Of a DNA stretch of 23,799 bases, positions 1 through 6,868 are shown piece after piece; the stretch's first letter is position 1; every line of letters starts with the position of its first letter. A program made the translations under genes and the position numbers. The DNA comes from Prevotella sp. UBA2850 (GTDB lineage Bacteria; Bacteroidota; Bacteroidia; Bacteroidales; Bacteroidaceae). The notes beneath the pieces are model-generated. The model was given only the letters and a program-made list of their open reading frames with translations. It was not told the DNA's origin and made no database searches. The stretch is from NCBI GenBank assembly GCA_002350805.1, contig DEFO01000046.1, positions 1 through 23,799 on the forward strand. Reading direction: 5' to 3'.

Positions 1-38
1 CCTTCCGAAATTGCAAGGTGGGGAGCTATTATTATAAG

Positions 39-66
39 TTATTATTATATTTGAATATAATAATAA
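39..66. repeat. AT-only perfect inverted repeat
   Basis: A 13-bp arm TTATTATTATATT at 39-51 is followed by TG and then by its exact complement at 54-66. The arms are pure A/T. No run of T follows the hairpin on either strand, so it is not a convincing intrinsic terminator; it could extrude as a cruciform or be a weak terminator for a gene outside the window. Confidence 0.6.
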
Positions 67-110
67 AAAATTTACTCCGACTTTTTCCGCACCTAATGAA
101 CCTCCTTAAT

Positions 111-251
111 GTCACAAAGTCACATGTCACAAAGTCACATATATTGTCTGCCCATACTGATTGAGGTGACTGCCTTGCCTGAGTTACAGCTGCCCCTTCC
201 CTGCCTCTCGATTGTGCCTCACAATTATGCCTCTCGATTGTGCCTCACAAT
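111..251. repeat. Two short direct-repeat pairs
   Basis: GTCACAAAGTCACAT occurs twice back to back (111-125, 126-140). Further on, a 24-bp block with the core CTCTCGATTGTGCCTCACAA occurs at 202-225 and 228-251, giving a 26-bp period. Both are visible by eye and exact. No function can be assigned. Confidence 0.75.
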
Positions 252-327
252 ATGCTCATGGCGTGCGCACAACGTGCTCGCGGTGACGGCAACTCCCCGT
301 CCGTCCGAGTCATGCTCTGCGCCGCTC

Positions 328-445
328 GAGTTTTCCTCTAGCAAGCCCGAGTTTCCTCTAGCAAGCCCGATTTTTCCTCTAGTAAGCCCAGAGTTTCCTC
401 TAGGATTGCCTAGGATTTCCTAGGGGTTCCTAGGATTCCCTAGAA
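328..445. repeat. Tandem array A, 20-22 bp units decaying to 10 bp
   Basis: Units start at 328 (21 bp), 349 (20 bp) and 369 (22 bp), each with the core TTTCCTCTAGCAAGCCC or a near copy. A fourth unit at 391 keeps only the first half, and the array then continues as roughly 10-bp CTAGGATTTC-type repeats to about 445. The core CTCTAGCAA is shared with the array at 13314-13418. Confidence 0.75.
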
Positions 446-518
446 CTCCCATTCTTTATATCTTTTAACAGAATCCTTTCGCTCCTTTAACAGATTTCAC
501 ACCGCAGAGAGCCTCGGA

Positions 519-550
519 TTTGGTGGATAGAGGAATTAGCCGTAACTTTG
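519..550 (+). promoter_or_regulatory. Promoter-like site with no obvious gene
   Basis: TTTG at 519-522 is followed after 20 nt by TAACTTTG at 543-550, a full match to the Bacteroidota sigma-ABfr type promoter. Downstream there are only repeats and no plausible coding sequence, so this is either a decayed promoter, a promoter of a short untranslated RNA, or chance. Confidence 0.4.
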
Positions 551-659
551 CAACATACAAGAAGACCCCACCTAGCCTCCCCCGGGCTTCCAGACGATGG
601 ACAATAGAAAATGGAAAATGGATAATTAGCCTGCCGGCTTGAGTATTCAAGATGAAAAG

Positions 660-740
660 GTATTGTCCAAACTCCCAAACTCCTAAACTCCTTAAAGCTA
701 TTGTCCAAACTCCCAAACTCCCAAACTCCTAAACTCCTCA
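660..740. repeat. 8-bp repeats and duplicated block
   Basis: The stretch TATTGTCCAAACTCCCAAAC occurs near 661 and again near 700, and between and after these the 8-mers CAAACTCC / TAAACTCC repeat several times. Such short A-rich octamer repeats are common between genes of Prevotella-like genomes (general knowledge). No function is evident. Confidence 0.65.
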
Positions 741-788
741 CTTGAGCAGGCCTCCACTCTCCTGAAAAAAAATCATCTGGTTGTGAGC

Positions 789-832
789 AAAAAAAGAATC
801 CCCAGGAGGAAGCAACTCCTCACCAGGGACTC
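789..832 (-). terminator. Intrinsic terminator of the serC-serA operon
   Basis: Read on the minus strand, GAGTCCCTGGTGAGGAG pairs with CTTCCTCCTGGGGATTC (796-832, a few G-T pairs and one bulge), and is followed at once by seven T residues (795-789). It lies about 25 bp beyond the serA stop codon. Confidence 0.8.
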
Positions 833-857
833 TGAATATGAATGGACGAATCAGGTT

Positions 858-1775
858 TTATTTGTTAACCTGGAATTTCGTGTCGCCATCACGGAAGAAG
901 GCGTTGATCTGACGGGCAGCAGCGATGCCGGCGTTGATGTTAGCCTCGGCAGTCTGAGCACCCATCTTCTTAGGTGTTGCGAAGTAGCGGCCCTCGAACT
1001 GAGCGAAGTCTGCGTCAGCATCGGGCTTGATGTCGGTGACGAACTTCAGGTCGTCGCGCTCCTGCATGAGCTGGATGAGCTCGGGCTCGTTGATGACTTC
1101 CTTGCGGGCTGTGTTGACGAGCACGCCACCCTTCTTCATCTTGCCCACGAGTGCGCCGTTGATGCTCTGCTTGGTCTCAGCGGTGGCTGGGATGTGGAGC
1201 GACACGACGTCGCAGGTCTCGAAGAGAGCGTCCTGGTTGGCAACGGCGTGCACACCAGCGGCCTCGATGACCTCAGCGGGGCAGTAGGCGTCGTAGGCAT
1301 AGACGTCCATGCCGAAGCCCTTGGCGATGCGGGCCACGTTGCGGCCTACGTTACCGAAGGCGAGGATGCCGAGCTTCTTGCCGAGCAGCTCAGAGCCGCT
1401 CTTGCCATTGTAGAATCCGCGTACGGCCATCACGAGGAGTCCGAACACGAGCTCGGCCACGGCGTTGGAGTTCTGGCCGGGAGTGTTCTCAGCCACTACG
1501 TTGTGGGCGGTGGCGGCGGCGAGGTCGATGTTGTCGAAACCGGCACCTGCGCGCACCACAATCTTCAGTTGCTTGGCGGCGTCGAGCACCTCAGCGTCGC
1601 ACTTGTCGGAGCGGATGATGAGGGCGTCGGCATCTTTCACGGCCTCGAGCAGCTGGGCCTTCTCGGTGTATTTCTCGAGCAGCACGAGCTCGTTGCCGGC
1701 TGCCTCTACTTCCTTGCGTATGCCCTCTACAGCTGCAGCTGCGAAAGGCTTCTCTGTTGCTACAAGAATCTTCAT
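858..1775 (-). CDS. serA: D-3-phosphoglycerate dehydrogenase, short lysine-type form
   Basis: This enzyme oxidises 3-phosphoglycerate to 3-phosphohydroxypyruvate, the first step of serine synthesis, using NAD in the cytoplasm. The 305-residue protein has the D-2-hydroxyacid dehydrogenase fold: VVRAGAGFDNIDL near 73-85, the nucleotide-binding LAFGNVGR at 138-145, HIPAT at 194-198 and the substrate arginine in NTARK at 221-225. It ends soon after the catalytic domain, so there is no C-terminal ACT domain and no obvious serine feedback site. The usual catalytic histidine of the TPHxG motif is replaced by lysine (TPKKMGAQT, 268-276), as in the class called type IIIK. I chose the ATG at 1775; a TTG three codons earlier is less likely. 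It follows serC by 37 bp, in one operon. Confidence 0.93.
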   Translation of the reverse strand: MKILVATEKPFAAAAVEGIRKEVEAAGNELVLLEKYTEKAQLLEAVKDADALIIRSDKCDAEVLDAAKQLKIVVRAGAGFDNIDLAAATAHNVVAENTPGQNSNAVAELVFGLLVMAVRGFYNGKSGSELLGKKLGILAFGNVGRNVARIAKGFGMDVYAYDAYCPAEVIEAAGVHAVANQDALFETCDVVSLHIPATAETKQSINGALVGKMKKGGVLVNTARKEVINEPELIQLMQERDDLKFVTDIKPDADADFAQFEGRYFATPKKMGAQTAEANINAGIAAARQINAFFRDGDTKFQVNK

Positions 1776-1812
1776 AATTTTCAATTATCAATTGTCAATT
1801 GTCAATTATCAA
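1776..1812. repeat. Octamer repeat between serC and serA
   Basis: The serC-serA gap is filled by a series of 8-mers alternating TTATCAAT and TTGTCAAT (about 1780-1813), with a short near-symmetrical layout. The element sits right before the serA start and would be part of the operon mRNA; similar A/T octamer repeats occur in many Prevotella and Bacteroides intergenic regions. Confidence 0.65.
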
Positions 1813-2880
1813 TTAGTGCTGTGCCTCAAACTCCTTCATGCAAGCCACAAGTGCCTGGCAGCCCTCGATGGTCTGGGCGTTGTAGCAGCTGGCGCGGAAT
1901 CCGCCTACCGAGCGGTGGCCCTTCACGCCCACCATGCCCTTAGAGGTGGCGAAGTCGAGGAATTCTTTCTCGAGCTCCTTGTACTCGTCGTTCATCACGA
2001 AGCAGAGGTTCATCACCGAGCGGTCTTCCTCGGCCACGGTGCCACGGAAGAGCTTGTTGCGGTCGATTTCGCCGTAGACGATCTCGGCACGCTCACGGGC
2101 GAGCTTGTCCATAGCCTCAACACCACCCTGGGCCTTCATCCAGCGCAGGTTCTCGAGTGCGGTGTAGATGGGCACCACAGGAGGAGTATTGAACATAGAG
2201 CCCTTCTCCACGTGGGTGCGGTAGTCGAGCATGGTAGGAATCTGGCGGTCAACCTTGCCCAGGGCGTCGTTCTTCACGATGACGATGGTCACACCGGCCA
2301 TAGAGAGGTTCTTCTGGGCACCGGCATAGATGGCGTCGTATTTGGCAACGTCGACGGGACGGCTGAAGATATCCGACGACATATCGGCAATCATGCGCAC
2401 GGGCACGTCGAGGTCTTTGCGGATCTCGGTGCCGTAGATGGTGTTGTTGGTGGTGATGTGCAGATAGTCAACATCGGTGGGACACTCCCATCCCTTGGGG
2501 ATGAAGGTGTAGTTGGCATCGGCCGATGAAGCCACCTCTACCACCTCGCCGAAGAGCTTAGCCTCTTTCATGGCCTTCTTGGCCCATACGCCTGTGTTCA
2601 GGTAGGCTGCCTTGGTCTTGAGGAAGTTGTAGGGAATCATGCAGAACTCGAGCGAAGCACCACCGCCGAGGAAGAGCACGGAATAGCCCTCGGGCACGTC
2701 GAGCAGTTCTTTCACCAGGGCCTCGGCCTCGTCGATGACGGGCTGGAAGTCCTTCGATCTGTGGCTGATTTCAGCAAGTGACAGACCGATACCGTTAAAA
2801 TCTAAGATTGCCTGTGCAGTCTTCTCGATGACTGAGCGATCGAGGATGCAAGGACCTGCGTTAAAGTTGTACTTCTTCAT
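1813..2880 (-). CDS. serC: Phosphoserine aminotransferase
   Basis: SerC is a PLP enzyme that transfers an amino group from glutamate to 3-phosphohydroxypyruvate, giving phosphoserine; the same enzyme often serves vitamin B6 synthesis. The 355-residue protein starts MKKYNFNAGP, the typical family opening. It has the phosphate/substrate segment ISHRSKDF at 38-45, LGGGASLEF at 71-79, and the PLP lysine K190 in GAQKNLS. The length matches the family. An open frame runs 51 codons further upstream, but that part overlaps a 32-bp repeat and the promoter, so the ATG at 2880 is chosen. It is the first gene of the serC-serA operon; no phosphoserine phosphatase gene is nearby. Confidence 0.95.
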   Translation of the reverse strand: MKKYNFNAGPCILDRSVIEKTAQAILDFNGIGLSLAEISHRSKDFQPVIDEAEALVKELLDVPEGYSVLFLGGGASLEFCMIPYNFLKTKAAYLNTGVWAKKAMKEAKLFGEVVEVASSADANYTFIPKGWECPTDVDYLHITTNNTIYGTEIRKDLDVPVRMIADMSSDIFSRPVDVAKYDAIYAGAQKNLSMAGVTIVIVKNDALGKVDRQIPTMLDYRTHVEKGSMFNTPPVVPIYTALENLRWMKAQGGVEAMDKLARERAEIVYGEIDRNKLFRGTVAEEDRSVMNLCFVMNDEYKELEKEFLDFATSKGMVGVKGHRSVGGFRASCYNAQTIEGCQALVACMKEFEAQH

Positions 2881-2914
2881 TTTGACTGATATGTTTTGAG
2901 TTGTGAATAATATA

Positions 2915-3000
2915 TGTTCTGCTTCACGAAAGTTGCAAGTATTGAATGTTCTGCTACACGAATGTTGCAAATATTGAATGTTCTGCTTCACGAAAGCGAG
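2915..3000. repeat. 32-bp tandem repeat in the serC leader
   Basis: Two full 32-bp units (2915-2946 and 2947-2978) and 22 bp of a third (2979-3000) share the core TGTTCTGCTTCACGAAAGTT with a few substitutions. The array lies between the predicted serC promoter and the serC start, so it would be transcribed as most of the 5' untranslated region. Confidence 0.8.
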
Positions 3001-3002
3001 TG

Positions 3003-3034
3003 CGAAATTACACCTTTTATTTCGTTTGGGCAAA
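3003..3034 (-). promoter_or_regulatory. Predicted serC-serA promoter
   Basis: On the minus strand TTTG (3034-3031) is followed after 20 nt by TAATTTCG (3010-3003), which differs from TAnnTTTG at one position. Transcription would start near 2997, leaving a leader of about 115 nt that contains the 32-bp repeats. Confidence 0.45.
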
Positions 3035-3106
3035 TGTTAGCGCAAAAAGTTTACTCATCTGCGCGTTTGATTGACATTTTGTCGGGCAAACGACCGTCGT
3101 CAATGT

Positions 3107-4432
3107 CTATTTGACAACTTCACATAGCGTTTTGATACCCTTAATCTTCGCGCCACGGGTGTTGCTGATGACCATCGCTAGCTTCTCGCGGCTGACGGCG
3201 GCATAGGCATAGCGGTCTTTCACATCGATGCGGCCGATGTCGCCACTGGTGAGTCCGCCCGTCTTACAGAGGAAGCCCACGATGTCGCCCTTCGAGATTT
3301 TGTCTTTCTTGCCCTTGCCGATGTAGACCGTCGCCATGCGGGGCTGGGGAATGGCCGTGCCGAGAGGGTGCTCGGAGAGAGGAAAGCGGTGGATGTCGGC
3401 CTGCACGTAGGCTGGCACCTGCTCGCCGGGGGCAAGGATGAAGAACGCCCTACCCTGCTTGTTCCAGCGGGCCGAGCGACCCACGCGGTGGACGTAGCCC
3501 TCTTCGCTCTCGGGCAGATGATAGTGGATGATGTTGTCGACGTCGGGAATGTCGAGACCGCGCGAGGCCAGGTCGGTGCTCACGAGGATGTTAGCCGAAC
3601 CGTTGGAGAACTGATAGAGGGCTGCCTCGCGCTCCTTCTGTTCCAGGCCGCCGTGAAAAGAACTGACGTAGAATCCCTCGCCACGCAGGTAGTCGGCGGT
3701 ACGCTCCACACTCTCGCGATAGTTCAGGAACACGATGCTGCTCTGCGAGCCGAAGGCAAGGAGCAGGGTCTTGAGCGTCTGCAACTTGTCTTTCTCAGGA
3801 CTTTCAACCGTGAAGACGCCCACCCGCTCGGGCACCTGCTCGTCGGCAATGAGATAGTCGAGCTTCAGGGTGCGTCCCATCTGCACGAAACGGGGAATCT
3901 CCACGGCCTCGGTGGCCGAGAGCAGTATGCGGCGGCGCAAAGCAGGCAACTTGCGGACAATGGCCTCCATCTCGTCGCGGAAGCCCATCTCCAGACACTT
4001 GTCGAACTCGTCGATGACCAGCGTCTGAATAGCGTCGGCAAGGATGTTGCCCTTGTCCAGGTGGTCGTTCAGACGACCGGGAGTAGAAAACACAATCTGC
4101 GGCTTCACCACCCTCATCTGCCGGTGCTCGTCCATAGCGGGGCGCCCTCCATAGAGGCTCATGGCACGCAGGCCGCTACCCATGTCGCCCAGAACGGTGG
4201 CCGACTGAAGGGCCAGCTCGCGACCGGGCACCAGCACCACCACCTGCACATTGTCGGAGGAGGCGTCGATGCGCTCGACCAAAGGCAACAGGTAGGCCAG
4301 CGTCTTGCCGCTACCCGTAGGCGAGAGCACCACCACGTCTTTGTCACTATGCAACAAAGCATCAGCAGTGGCCTCTTGCATCGCGTTGAGCGAATGAATG
4401 TTGAGCTTATCGAGTATTTGTTGTGTTTTCAT
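3107..4432 (-). CDS. DEAD-box family ATP-dependent RNA helicase with DbpA-type RNA-binding tail
   Basis: This 441-residue protein is an ATP-driven RNA-unwinding enzyme of the DEAD-box superfamily. In order it shows a Q-motif-like NIHSLNAMQ (11-19), Walker A SPTGSGKT (37-44), STPGR (116-120), motif II as DEFD (141-144) instead of DEAD, SAT (172-174), STDLASRGLD (285-294) and HRVGRSAR (315-322). The last ~75 residues (VYIGKGKKDKIS at 369-380 onward) resemble the RRM-like domain that DbpA and CsdA use to bind RNA, so a role in ribosome assembly or cold-adapted RNA remodelling is likely (inference). I chose the ATG at 4432; an upstream candidate at 4450 would lie inside or above the promoter. It is transcribed alone. 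Confidence 0.9.
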   Translation of the reverse strand: MKTQQILDKLNIHSLNAMQEATADALLHSDKDVVVLSPTGSGKTLAYLLPLVERIDASSDNVQVVVLVPGRELALQSATVLGDMGSGLRAMSLYGGRPAMDEHRQMRVVKPQIVFSTPGRLNDHLDKGNILADAIQTLVIDEFDKCLEMGFRDEMEAIVRKLPALRRRILLSATEAVEIPRFVQMGRTLKLDYLIADEQVPERVGVFTVESPEKDKLQTLKTLLLAFGSQSSIVFLNYRESVERTADYLRGEGFYVSSFHGGLEQKEREAALYQFSNGSANILVSTDLASRGLDIPDVDNIIHYHLPESEEGYVHRVGRSARWNKQGRAFFILAPGEQVPAYVQADIHRFPLSEHPLGTAIPQPRMATVYIGKGKKDKISKGDIVGFLCKTGGLTSGDIGRIDVKDRYAYAAVSREKLAMVISNTRGAKIKGIKTLCEVVK

Positions 4433-4436
4433 GCCG

Positions 4437-4468
4437 CAAAGATAATGCAATTCAACATACCAACCAAA
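4437..4468 (-). promoter_or_regulatory. Helicase promoter, almost touching the start codon
   Basis: On the minus strand TTTG (4468-4465) is followed after 20 nt by TATCTTTG (4444-4437), a perfect match. Only four bases (CGGC) separate the box from the ATG at 4432, so the transcript should begin at or next to the start codon. Confidence 0.65.
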
Positions 4469-4663
4469 TAAAATGAGGTTAAAAATAGCAAAATGTTAGC
4501 GAAAAATAAGTCTTAACGCCTATTTCTGTTTTTCATCCAACAAAACCCACCCGATTTTGCCGTCGCCAGGTTGCAAAATGTAAACTCAAAGAAGATGTAT
4601 AGACGGCTTCCATGAGACATCTGCCATAGCTGGGGATGGAGAGCACCAGGCGACCTCAGGCAG

Positions 4664-4771
4664 ACTGATAGCCAACGTCTTACAATAGATACCCAGCATC
4701 TTAAAATAGATAGCCAACATCTTAAAATAGGTACCCAGCATTTTAAAAACAGATACCCAGCATCTTAAAAA
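4664..4771. repeat. Tandem array C, 21-bp units
   Basis: Units begin at 4680, 4701, 4722 and 4743 (21, 21, 21 and 22 bp), with cores such as AGATACCCAGCATCTTAAAA, and a partial unit precedes at about 4664. The units vary at a few positions. The array lies just past the terminator of the dipeptidase/lipoprotein operon. Reading it on the minus strand gives a repetitive open frame (KMLGIYF-like), which I regard as an artefact of the 21-bp period. Confidence 0.8.
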
Positions 4772-4801
4772 CAAAGAGCGAAGCCTCATCAGACTTCGCT
4801 C
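4766..4801 (-). terminator. Intrinsic terminator after the lipoprotein gene
   Basis: On the minus strand GAGCGAAG (4801-4794) pairs exactly with CTTCGCTC (4783-4776) across a 10-nt loop, followed by TTTGTTTTT (4775-4767). It starts just eight bases past the lipoprotein gene. Confidence 0.8.
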
Positions 4802-4808
4802 CCTGCTC

Positions 4809-5096
4809 TTATTTCCTCAGTTCCCAATCGACGTCGAACTCCTTGCCGTCGTCGGTGGCTTTCACATCGTAGGTGACCGGCTGGCCGTTGAGTTGGCCTT
4901 TCAGGACTCCTTTGTACTGACCGTCCTTGTCGTCGAGCGTGAACTCGGTCACTTCCAAGCGGTTGCCCTTCGACAACTCATCATCGACGATGGCCTGCTG
5001 TACTTTCTCGGTGAGTTTCTTATCAGAAACGATGCAACTATTCAGGGCAAACAGGGCTGAACAGGCAATCACCAATGATACGATAAACTTTCTCAT
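4809..5096 (-). CDS. Small predicted lipoprotein of unknown function
   Basis: A 95-residue protein with a short positively charged start, a hydrophobic stretch and a lipobox ALNSC ending at Cys21, so it is probably exported and lipid-anchored. The remaining ~74 residues are acidic and look like a small beta-rich domain (TEFTLDDKDGQYKGVLKG), without a motif I recognise. It begins 20 bp after the C69 dipeptidase stop codon and is followed by a terminator, so the two are very likely co-transcribed. The ATG at 5096 is preferred over a GTG one codon earlier. The function is unknown. Confidence 0.75.
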   Translation of the reverse strand: MRKFIVSLVIACSALFALNSCIVSDKKLTEKVQQAIVDDELSKGNRLEVTEFTLDDKDGQYKGVLKGQLNGQPVTYDVKATDDGKEFDVDWELRK

Positions 5097-5116
5097 CACT
5101 CACAATTATTGGTTGG

Positions 5117-6775
5117 TTACTTCTTCTCAGGAACGGCATAGAAATCGCCCGTCTGCTCGACCAACTTCTTGCTATAGGCCTCGGGGAAGCCGGGACGCTT
5201 GGGAGTAGCTCCCAGTCCGTACTTCGACTTGGCAAAGCGGCCGTTCTCCTCGGGCTTCACGGTCATGTCGTTGTACTTCACAATCAGATAAGTGGCCAGC
5301 TGCTTCCATCGTGCCAGCATCTGCTGAGCCTGGCGGTTGCTATAGTCGTTCAGATAGCTGATGGCCTGCTCGGGGTTGTCAGCATAGAGAGCCTTGGCCT
5401 TGTCCTCGACGGCTTTCTGCTGGGCAAAGTAGCTGTTCTCGAGCGAGTCGCGCACCTCCTTGAGCGAGGGGAACATCACCGAATAGCGGGGATAGACCAT
5501 GTTGGAGACCCAGTTGCACACCCAGAACGCATTCTTGTCGGAGAAGGTCACGGCATCGGCACCGGGCGTGTTGTAGCACTCGGGCTGCACTCTGTTGCCG
5601 CAATAGATGGGCGTGTAGGCCACCATGTTGCCGTCGTCGTTGCCAAACCAGAAGCAGCCTCCAATCTCGCGGGGCAGCCATGAGCGCATCTGACTGACGA
5701 AGGTGAAGCCGGTCTGCTGGGTGCTGATGGGACGCTCGTTGAAGTAGCTCTTCTCACCCACCTTGAATGAAAGGGGCGTGGGACGGTAAGGCATGTCCCA
5801 AATACCGCCGCCCAGGTCTTTGTCGAGTGCCAGGGCGGTGCCCTCGTAGTGGTCGCGCATGCAAGTCATAATGTCCTGGACGCTCACCTTGCGCGGTGCC
5901 TTGATCCATAGCGGCATGCGCTCGCAATTCTCGAGCGGCTCCTTGCCCATGACGAAGGGCAGATACTTGTCGAACGACTTGTCGAAGTGGCGGAAGAACG
6001 ACCACACACGGGCCTCGCAATAGCGGCGGCCGCCAAAGTCGGGCTGGGCATAGGCGTCGTTGTAGCTGAACTCAGCGTCCTTGCCATCGAACCACCCCAT
6101 CTTGCGGGCATACTTCACCACGTTCTTCGAGAATAGCACGTTCTGCTTGTCTTTCATGTTGAAGGTGGTGATGCGGCTTTGGTTGGCATGTGCACAGATG
6201 GCGTCGTCGGGAATGCGGATAGCCACCCATACGGTGCGCTCCTTCGAGAGCTTGCGGTCGCTGGCACATCCCATCATCTCCATGATCCACGCCTCATTGG
6301 GGTCGCAGATGGTGAAGGTCTCGCCCTCTGAGCAATAGCCGTACTGCTCTACCAGCGTGGTCATCACCTGAATGGCCTCACGGGCGGTCTTCGAGCGTTG
6401 CAAGGCAATATAGATGAGCGAGCCGTAGTCAATGATGCCAGTGGTGTCGACCATCTCCTCACGACCGCCGAATGTGGTCTCGCCGATGGTCACCTGATAC
6501 TCGTTGATGTTGCCGATGACATTGTAGGTCTCGGGAGCCTCGGCAATCTCGCCCAGGTACTTGTTGGTGTCCCAGTCGTAAACGGGGCGCATGGTGCCGG
6601 GCGCATGCTTGCCGGCTGGGAAGTGATAGAGTCCGGTGAACATTCCGTAAGAGTCGGCATTGTAGGAGCAGATGACCGAGCCATCGGCTGACGCATTCTT
6701 GCCAACAATAAAGTTTGTACATGCGCTGGCATAGCTAGCAGCCAGCAACATAACGGCCAATAAGATTTTTTTCAT
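5117..6775 (-). CDS. Secreted C69-family dipeptidase
   Basis: Peptidase family C69 (PepD-like) enzymes are Ntn hydrolases that cleave dipeptides; the nucleophile is a cysteine exposed by N-terminal processing. The 552-residue protein starts with a clear signal peptide (MKKILLAVMLLAASYASA) followed at once by Cys19 in ACTNFIVGKNAS, so cleavage would expose the nucleophile. Other family segments are YNADSYGMF, EYQVTIGETTFGGRE, the GIIDYGSLIYIALQRSKTAR region and TICDPNEAWIMEM. The length fits secreted Bacteroidota members. It likely acts in the periplasm or outside the cell to use peptides. It is co-transcribed with the small lipoprotein. I found no good promoter match upstream. Confidence 0.92.
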   Translation of the reverse strand: MKKILLAVMLLAASYASACTNFIVGKNASADGSVICSYNADSYGMFTGLYHFPAGKHAPGTMRPVYDWDTNKYLGEIAEAPETYNVIGNINEYQVTIGETTFGGREEMVDTTGIIDYGSLIYIALQRSKTAREAIQVMTTLVEQYGYCSEGETFTICDPNEAWIMEMMGCASDRKLSKERTVWVAIRIPDDAICAHANQSRITTFNMKDKQNVLFSKNVVKYARKMGWFDGKDAEFSYNDAYAQPDFGGRRYCEARVWSFFRHFDKSFDKYLPFVMGKEPLENCERMPLWIKAPRKVSVQDIMTCMRDHYEGTALALDKDLGGGIWDMPYRPTPLSFKVGEKSYFNERPISTQQTGFTFVSQMRSWLPREIGGCFWFGNDDGNMVAYTPIYCGNRVQPECYNTPGADAVTFSDKNAFWVCNWVSNMVYPRYSVMFPSLKEVRDSLENSYFAQQKAVEDKAKALYADNPEQAISYLNDYSNRQAQQMLARWKQLATYLIVKYNDMTVKPEENGRFAKSKYGLGATPKRPGFPEAYSKKLVEQTGDFYAVPEKK

Positions 6776-6842
6776 AGTGCTTAGTATTTTTAGTGTTTAT
6801 TTTCTAATTGATAAGAGAGATGAACTGAACAACATGACAGTT

Positions 6843-6862
6843 ACCTATATTATAAAATAGGT
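6843..6862 (-). terminator. Weak hairpin between the M23 and C69 genes
   Basis: ACCTAT (6843-6848) pairs with ATAGGT (6857-6862) just past the M23 gene stop codon. The stem is only six base pairs and no T-run follows on the minus strand, so its role as terminator is doubtful. Confidence 0.3.
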
Positions 6863-6868
6863 GTCGGA

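Larger units (their letters stand above)
1..788. other. Gene-free stretch with several small repeats
   Basis: No reading frame here looks like a protein: the ORFs are short, low in complexity and built from repeats. It holds an AT-rich perfect inverted repeat (39-51 against 54-66), a 15-bp direct repeat (111-125 and 126-140), a 24-bp direct repeat (202-225 and 228-251), a 20-22 bp array (328 to about 445), a promoter-like site (519-550), and 8-bp CAAACTCC/TAAACTCC-type repeats with a longer duplicated block (about 660-740). The repeated elements suggest an ordinary repeat-rich intergenic region. The gene to the left, if any, lies outside the window. Confidence 0.7.

Noticed and set aside
109..423. 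104-codon open frame on the plus strand
   Set aside because: It begins in a 15-bp direct repeat and runs through a 24-bp repeat and array A; the translation is repetitive (FPLASPIFPLVSPEFPLG-like) and shows no domain.
328..445. CRISPR-like array
   Set aside because: Units are contiguous with no unique spacers, and no cas genes are in the window; the same holds for the arrays at 4664, 13314 and 23683.
465..741. Two minus-strand frames of 83 and 84 codons
   Set aside because: They are built from the 8-bp repeats (repeated SLGVWEFG pattern) and overlap each other; no sign of selection for protein.
783..1943. 386-codon plus-strand frame over serA
   Set aside because: It is antisense to serA, which is clearly coding, and its translation has no recognisable domain; long antisense frames arise in codon-biased genes.
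1465..2529. 354-codon plus-strand frame over serA and serC
   Set aside because: It crosses two sense genes and the octamer repeat on the opposite strand and shows no protein features.
3073..3107. Hairpin GACATT/AATGTC just past the helicase stop, as a terminator
   Set aside because: The stem is short and interrupted and no T-run follows on the minus strand, so I did not list it as a feature.
3368..4471. 367-codon plus-strand frame over the helicase
   Set aside because: It is a mirror of the helicase coding frame; no independent evidence.
4586..4789. 67-codon minus-strand frame with KMLGIYF-type repeats
   Set aside because: It is the translation of a 21-bp array; a period divisible by three keeps any frame open.
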